From assembly GCA_028641055.1 (NCBI GenBank), contig CM054060.1, positions 309,552,949 through 309,616,948 on the forward strand: DNA of 64,000 bases. The letters run 5' to 3'. Below the pieces are notes generated by a model, which saw nothing but the letters and a program-made list of their open reading frames with translations, did no database searches and had not been told where the DNA came from. This DNA is from Alopecurus myosuroides. Lineage: Eukaryota > Streptophyta > Magnoliopsida > Poales > Poaceae. Numbering within the stretch: the first letter of the stretch is position 1; the number at the start of each line of letters is the position of its first letter. Positions 59,501-64,000 of the stretch are shown piece after piece. The position numbers were made by a program, and so were the translations under genes.

Positions 59501-60953
59501 ACAGCTGAACAGAACTTGATTCACCTGGAGAATAGACTATCTGGCCGGAAGGGTGGAACAGAGTTATTGACTTCTTAGCACAATCAATCGTAGCTTTATT
59601 GGCCTTCAACCAATCCATGCCAAGGATGACATCAATGTCAGAATTGCCAAGCAGAATGAGGGAAGCAAGGAATATGTGACCTCCAATCAAGATCTGATTC
59701 TCGTGACTGATCTTGGAAGTTTGCATAGTTGCTCCAGGGGAGTTTACTACTAGCGGAGAACCCAAACCAACAAAAGGTAGTTTAACTGCTGTCGCAAAGA
59801 TCTTTGACACGAACGAATGCGATGCTCCGGTATCAAACAACACTTTAGCTGGGTTAGAGTTTACGGGGAATGTACCGAGAACGACGTCAGCAGCTTCCTC
59901 AGCTTTGTCGGCCTTGATATGATTCACCCTCGCGGTCCTCCCGACAGGCCTGTTGTTGGAGTTGAAGGCTTTAGCCGGGGGAGCACGAACCATTGCCTGG
60001 TTGGTGTTGGGGCGAGGAGGTGGTGGAGGTAGCTGCTTCTGAGTGCACTTATCAGCGTAGTGCCCAGTCTCCTTGCATTTGAAGCAAGTGACGACACGAG
60101 GAGGACCTGGCCTTGGCTGCCCCATTGGAAACCTCTGACCCTGCATCTGAGATGGGTTGGGTGGGCGGGGACCAAAGCCTGGAGAAGCTTGGGCATTTGG
60201 AGCCCTAGTGACAGAACTGTTTGGCACCCAGATGCGGCGCTTCTGCGGAGGGGTGGTCATGTTGGAGGAGGAACCACCCTCACGCGAGTGCTTGCGCGAC
60301 TCTTCGAACGCCTTGCGCCCATTCTCCTCATTGAGCGCGGTGTTCACGAGCTCCACGAAGTCCTTGCACTTGATGTTGGTGAGAGCGTACTTAAGTTCCG
60401 GGTTAAAACCTCGGCGGAACCTTGCCATCTTCTTGGCTTTAGTGGACACTTCGTCACCGGCGTATCGAGCGAGACGATTGAACTCGTTCTGGTAGCCGAG
60501 GACGTCCAGCTTGTCCTGTTTGAGAGAGCAGAATTACTCACGCATCCTTTCCATGAGACCATCTGGGATGTGGTGCTTCAGGAAGGCATCCTTGAAACAA
60601 CCCCAGGTGATAGGATAGCCAGCTCTCATGGTCTGGTAGTTCTCCCACCAGGTAGCTGCCTGACCCTTCAGTAGGTAGGTGGCATACTTGACCTTATCTT
60701 CCTCAGCAACATGAGCAATCTCCAGAGCCCTGTTCATCTCCCTGATCCAGTCATCAGCATCGAGAGGCTCACGTGTTGCCACGAAAGCTCTCGGCCCCAG
60801 ACTCAGAAACTCCTTAATGCTGACTCGCGGAGCATTCTGGTTGTTGTTCTGGTTAGCCTGGATCTGGGCCATCTGAGCCACGACCTGAGTCATCTGAGTC
60901 AACAGCTCCGTGAGCGGAGGTGGTTCAGGCATGGTGTTCCTGGTTGGAGGCAT
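56550..60953 (-). CDS. gag-pol polyprotein of the Tekay-type chromovirus
   Basis: Start at 60953, right behind a CTGTTCAG acceptor-like site. The gag N-terminus ('[18 protein letters not shown]', '[12 protein letters not shown]') is followed by a TAA at 60534-60536 and then 1267 codons in the same frame. In that part: CCHC knuckle at residues 122-135, protease DTGAS at 206-210, RT with YLDD at 517-520, RNase H from about 660 ('[13 protein letters not shown]'), integrase with a HHCC zinc finger ('CDVCQRVK') and '[14 protein letters not shown]', the GPY/F module ('[14 protein letters not shown]') and the start of a chromodomain ('[12 protein letters not shown]'). A TGA at 56646 cuts the chromodomain after 'KFLKVQ'; the frame stays open about 30 more codons to a TAG near 56550. 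It packages, copies and inserts the element; the chromodomain would guide it to chromatin. Confidence 0.9.
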
Positions 60954-61163
60954 CCTGAACAGAAATGCATTTTAGCACAATAACAGCAAAGGATAGACTT
61001 GGTAACCGAAAGAGAGATTATTCTGAAGCATGAATAGATAACCAACAGGTACATCATCACATGTTCAAATACATCAGAATATCCAACAGACCAATACATG
61101 GTTCGAATGCCACAGGATAACTAAACATAGGTAGGAACGGATACATCGGTACTCCCATGCTCA
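60954..61163 (-). other. Spacer between pre-gag ORF and gag
   Basis: About 210 bp. It ends in a pyrimidine-rich stretch and CTGTTCAG (AG at 60956-60955) one base before the gag ATG. Confidence 0.5.
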
Positions 61164-61979
61164 TCACGCAGGACGGCGGCGAGTAGTACGACGAGAGATA
61201 CGATGCGGAGGAATCCCTCGGAAGTAGGTATGACGACGATCCACGTAGAGGGGAACTGCTCTGAGAGCAACTCTCGGTGTGGTGAAGTAGAAAGCGTCGT
61301 CTCCCTGTGCTCCATAGCGGGGAATCCCTGTGTAACCAACTCCGAGGTCGAGAAGTGGGCCTCTGATCGGCTCGTAACCTCCAGCATCTGGCAGCGGTAA
61401 CCCAGCTGTCTGAACGATACGTGCAAAGCGCTCGTCTCCAACAAAGTATGTGGTGTACGTCGCCAGACGAGTGAGAGCAAGGTGGAGCTGCTCCCTGACT
61501 GAGGCTAACTCCTGAGAAAGTGTGGAAGCAACTGCGTCACTGTGCCTCACGAACTGGGCAGTGGTGTGCAGCCTGGAGCTATCAGACTCGTAGGTATCCA
61601 GGTTGCTGTGGAGAGTGAAGTGAACTCCCGCCGACGTGATGTAACCACGGGGAATGTGACGATAGATAGAATCGTCAAACCCCCAGTAGTCAGCACGGAG
61701 GACGGTGAGACTCACGTAAGCGGCCTGCTGCACAGCCATATCCACTGTGGAACCTACTGCCTCGTAGCGGTGGACAACGCTCCTGCCATCATCCGACAGA
61801 ATGTAGACGATAGCCCGGTAGTAAGTCTGGTCAAACTCTCGCTGCTGCTCGTAGACCTGGTACTCTGGTGCCCAATGGAACCCCAGATAGGTAACCATGT
61901 CTCTCAGCATCTCCGGATAACCGGCGGTGCTCTCACAGCGAGTCATCCGAACCACCTGCGGGTAGAACCTGAGATCCAT
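61164..61979 (-). CDS. Uncharacterised pre-gag ORF, dsRNA-binding-domain-like
   Basis: About 271 residues if started at Met 61979, which directly follows a CTGCAG acceptor-like site; an upstream Met at 62099 would give 311. No stop or shift is present. Residues 20-95 have the pattern helix ('YPEMLRDMVTYLGF'), 'PEYQV', strands ('YYRAIVYILSDD', 'VVHRYEAVGS') and a final Ala-rich helix ('DMAVQQAAYVSLTVLR'), which recalls a double-stranded-RNA-binding domain. A helical segment ('ASTLSQELASVREQLHLAL') and an Arg-rich C-terminus ('RISRRTTRRRPA') follow. It sits between PBS and gag, a place where Tekay elements normally have no gene. Function unknown; the dsRBD reading is a hypothesis. Confidence 0.65.
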   Translation of the reverse strand: MDLRFYPQVVRMTRCESTAGYPEMLRDMVTYLGFHWAPEYQVYEQQREFDQTYYRAIVYILSDDGRSVVHRYEAVGSTVDMAVQQAAYVSLTVLRADYWGFDDSIYRHIPRGYITSAGVHFTLHSNLDTYESDSSRLHTTAQFVRHSDAVASTLSQELASVREQLHLALTRLATYTTYFVGDERFARIVQTAGLPLPDAGGYEPIRGPLLDLGVGYTGIPRYGAQGDDAFYFTTPRVALRAVPLYVDRRHTYFRGIPPHRISRRTTRRRPA

Positions 61980-61980
61980 C

Positions 61981-62207
61981 TGCAGATGATTTGGGAGGTT
62001 TTGATTAGACTCCGGTAGAAGCAAAAAGGAAGTGGAAAACAACAGCAAGGTTTCAACGGACGAAAGGTTCTTTAGGAGAACAGGATATCGAAGCAACATC
62101 GGGAAAACGAGACCAAAAGTCCTGAGGTACTAAGGAGAACCCAAAACACGTGAAATCCTAACTTGAAAGTTTAGGTGAGAACAGAAAACAACGTTGCACT
62201 TCCTTAC
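61981..62207 (-). promoter_or_regulatory. Possible leader intron ahead of the pre-gag ORF
   Basis: Donor GTAAGG at 62207-62202 and acceptor CTGCAG ending at 61980. Splicing would remove 228 bp and place the Met at 61979 first. The same donor could also join to the acceptor at 60955 before gag. Confidence 0.4.
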
Positions 62208-62344
62208 CAGAAAAGGGTGGGTGGGTGGGGAAAGAAGAAAAATGGCAGAATTCCTACTCTCACGTTTTATTTTTCCTATATAGCTACAAAAATAGTTTCT
62301 AGACTCAACTGCGACCAGTAAAAAGGGATCCTACAGGCAGACAG

Positions 62345-62356
62345 GCTCTGATACCA
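62345..62356 (-). promoter_or_regulatory. Primer-binding site, tRNA-Met type
   Basis: Minus strand TGGTATCAGAGC two bases inside the 5' LTR; identical to the PBS of the gene-less element. Confidence 0.92.
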
Positions 62357-62358
62357 TT

Positions 62359-64000
62359 TGTCGCACCCGGACTTCTAGAGGATACTCACCGTACGAACTG
62401 AACAGTATTTTGGTTGGATTACGGGGCTTAACGGCTCCCGCGTCCCCTTACGGGTAGGCCAGCACTTATGTGCGACAACCAACCGTTACCGTTCACCGTC
62501 GATGTAAACTATCCTGTAGAAATCAGGATACTGCCATTGACGTACTTCATACCATACACACATGGTACGTCAACGGTTTTGAACAAAAGGATAACACAAC
62601 ATGCCTCTAAGACACAAAAGATGGAAATAAAGTTGCAAATGGCCTTCACTAAGGCAGAAATAGCAAATACAGTCATCCAGAGGACACATGTCCCAACATA
62701 GCATTCATTACATCAGCGGAAGCAATCAAAGGTGTCTGGGTACAGACAAATCCAACAGGCTTAAGAAGCCGGAGAAAATAAAGAAGACGAAGCCCATCCA
62801 CGTAGGTCCTGGATCCAGCCCTGGTCCAGCTAGCTACTCGTCTGCAGTCTCGTCAAACTCCACGAAGTAGCCATCCTGGTGGTCATCGTAGCCGTAGTCG
62901 TAGTCTGCGTAAACCACAGCCCCAAAGGGGTCAGTACAACAACGTACTGGCAAGCAAGACTCACAGTTCACCAAAGTGTAGCCCGTCAACACCAAGCACA
63001 GATGCCTTGGGATCAACGGAAGAAAAGGGTATGAAAGATGCTGCAACTGGCTGCACTAACCATCTACAGAACATACTACAACTTTCGGTGTATCAGAAAG
63101 AGATAAGATAGCGTATCGTAACCAACTATAGCTAACCACCAAACAAACCCATCCTGGATCTCGCCCCTTATCCAAAGAAGCAATCCGAGGATAACTCACA
63201 CAGTTGGATTAATGATGGATCAAGTTGTTGTGTGAATAAGCCTATTACTAGTCAAGTTATCATTAGTTAGGTGTAAGTTGTTCTGAGTACTTGTTAGCCA
63301 GTACTTTCACCAAGTCAACCATAACCGCGGAAAACACGGCTTCTCGAGAAGATTTATCCCTGCAGGGGTGCACCAATTTGGCCGTACACGTAAGAATATC
63401 CCGCCAGATGGGAAGGCCTTTCCCACCAAGCGGGGCACTCAACACAATTCAACCTTTCCTCGCATCAAGCCCAAAGCACCACGTGCTGTGCGTGCGCGGC
63501 TAATCGAGCCCCCCGAAGAAAAGGAGGACCCTCATAGCACTGGAAGACCACGCCGCCCTAAATGCCGACTACAAAAGTTCCACCCTGGCCTCGGGTTCGT
63601 ACCTTCATATGCGTGCATCAAATGGAAAGCCCGAACTAAGTGTGGTGATTTGGACGAGATGCGGATCGAGTCAAATTGAGGGGGGCGCCCATACACGCTT
63701 CCCACATGCGGATAGTGCGCTCATCATGGATCAGTAGACAAGACCCTTTTCCTATTAGGGTCGACACTAGCAGGCCTCAAAACCACGCCGGGCCTCCTGC
63801 CGGTGCCTTATCAGCAATTTATTATTACCTCAAATTAACAGGTGTTGCTTATCATCGAGCCCAGAATATAACAGAATATAATAACAGAAAGTAAATGATA
63901 ACAGACTCGAGCAAACAACCCTAAGCATGCTAGTAATACACGGGCCCAAGCAACGGGGTTTTAGGACTGGAGGTGATGGCAATATCAGGGTTCAGGGTAT
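62359..64000 (-). repeat. 5' LTR of the Tekay-type element, first 1642 bp visible
   Basis: Matches 52199-53840 with about 11 substitutions and a one-base indel. It is cut by the window end. Confidence 0.93.

Larger units (their letters stand above)
52199..64000 (-). mobile_element. Tekay/Del-type chromovirus with 4.3-kb LTRs (continues beyond window)
   Basis: Left LTR 52199-56524, interior 56525-62358, right LTR from 62359 to the window end. On the minus strand: LTR, tRNA-Met PBS, an extra ORF, gag, protease, RT, RNase H, integrase, chromodomain, polypurine signal, LTR. Visible parts of the two LTRs differ at about 11 sites in 1640 bp by hand count, so it is young. Only two stops interrupt gag-pol. 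It is inserted in the 3' LTR of the SIRE-type element. Confidence 0.9.

Noticed and set aside
57939..60674. Several plus-strand frames of 70-204 codons over gag-pol
   Set aside because: Shadows of the conserved minus-strand polyprotein.

Overview
The window looks like repeat-rich intergenic DNA of a Triticeae grass (wheat, barley, Aegilops or a relative). Nearly everything is nested LTR retrotransposons of types typical of these genomes: Tat-lineage, Tekay/Del chromovirus and long-terminal-domain Gypsy elements, and a SIRE/Maximus-type Copia element. There are also Helitron, CACTA, MULE and Stowaway-like pieces. I see one credible host-type gene. There are no rRNA genes and no CRISPR arrays.

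Layout. 1-13648: an old Tat-type Gypsy element, of which an antisense gene (minus) and a 3' LTR (plus) remain. It was split by a young complete Tat element (819-11458, minus, 5-bp target duplication AGCGG). The inner element has pro-RT-RH-aRH-IN but no gag, and it carries its own multi-exon antisense gene with a TATA box. 13649-18855: a lone LTR, a truncated Gypsy element with a 1.7-kb LTR, and the 3' part of a MULE transposase gene. 19278-22607: a Stowaway-like MITE and a complete non-autonomous Helitron. 23331-25426: an eight-exon gene (minus) encoding a 323-residue LisH/CTLH-like protein; every intron phase is compatible. 25631-31115: Helitron 3' ends, a CACTA end and unassigned DNA.

31121-40149: a complete gene-less Gypsy-like element with two 4.25-kb LTRs around only 500 bp (TSD GTCCA). 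41218-52198: a SIRE-type Copia element with a decayed gag-pol and an extra 3' ORF that has its own TATA box and intron. Its 3' LTR was broken at 52198 by a Tekay chromovirus (52199 to beyond the window, minus). That chromovirus has 4.3-kb LTRs, a nearly intact gag-pol and an extra ORF ahead of gag.

How the parts may work together. (1) The gene-less element and the Tekay element share a conserved ~635-bp block in the LTR 3' part, with two perfect palindromes, and the same tRNA-Met primer site. This suggests the gene-less element is mobilised by the proteins of a Tekay-type partner. (2) In the Copia element, one 13-bp palindrome (CCGGAG-A/T-CTCCGG) forms arrays both ahead of the LTR TATA box and around the internal promoter of the 3' ORF, a candidate regulatory circuit. 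(3) The Tekay pre-gag ORF has a dsRNA-binding-domain-like pattern and lies behind splice signals that could alternate between it and gag. These are the best candidates for undescribed biology here; all three are hypotheses from sequence reading alone.
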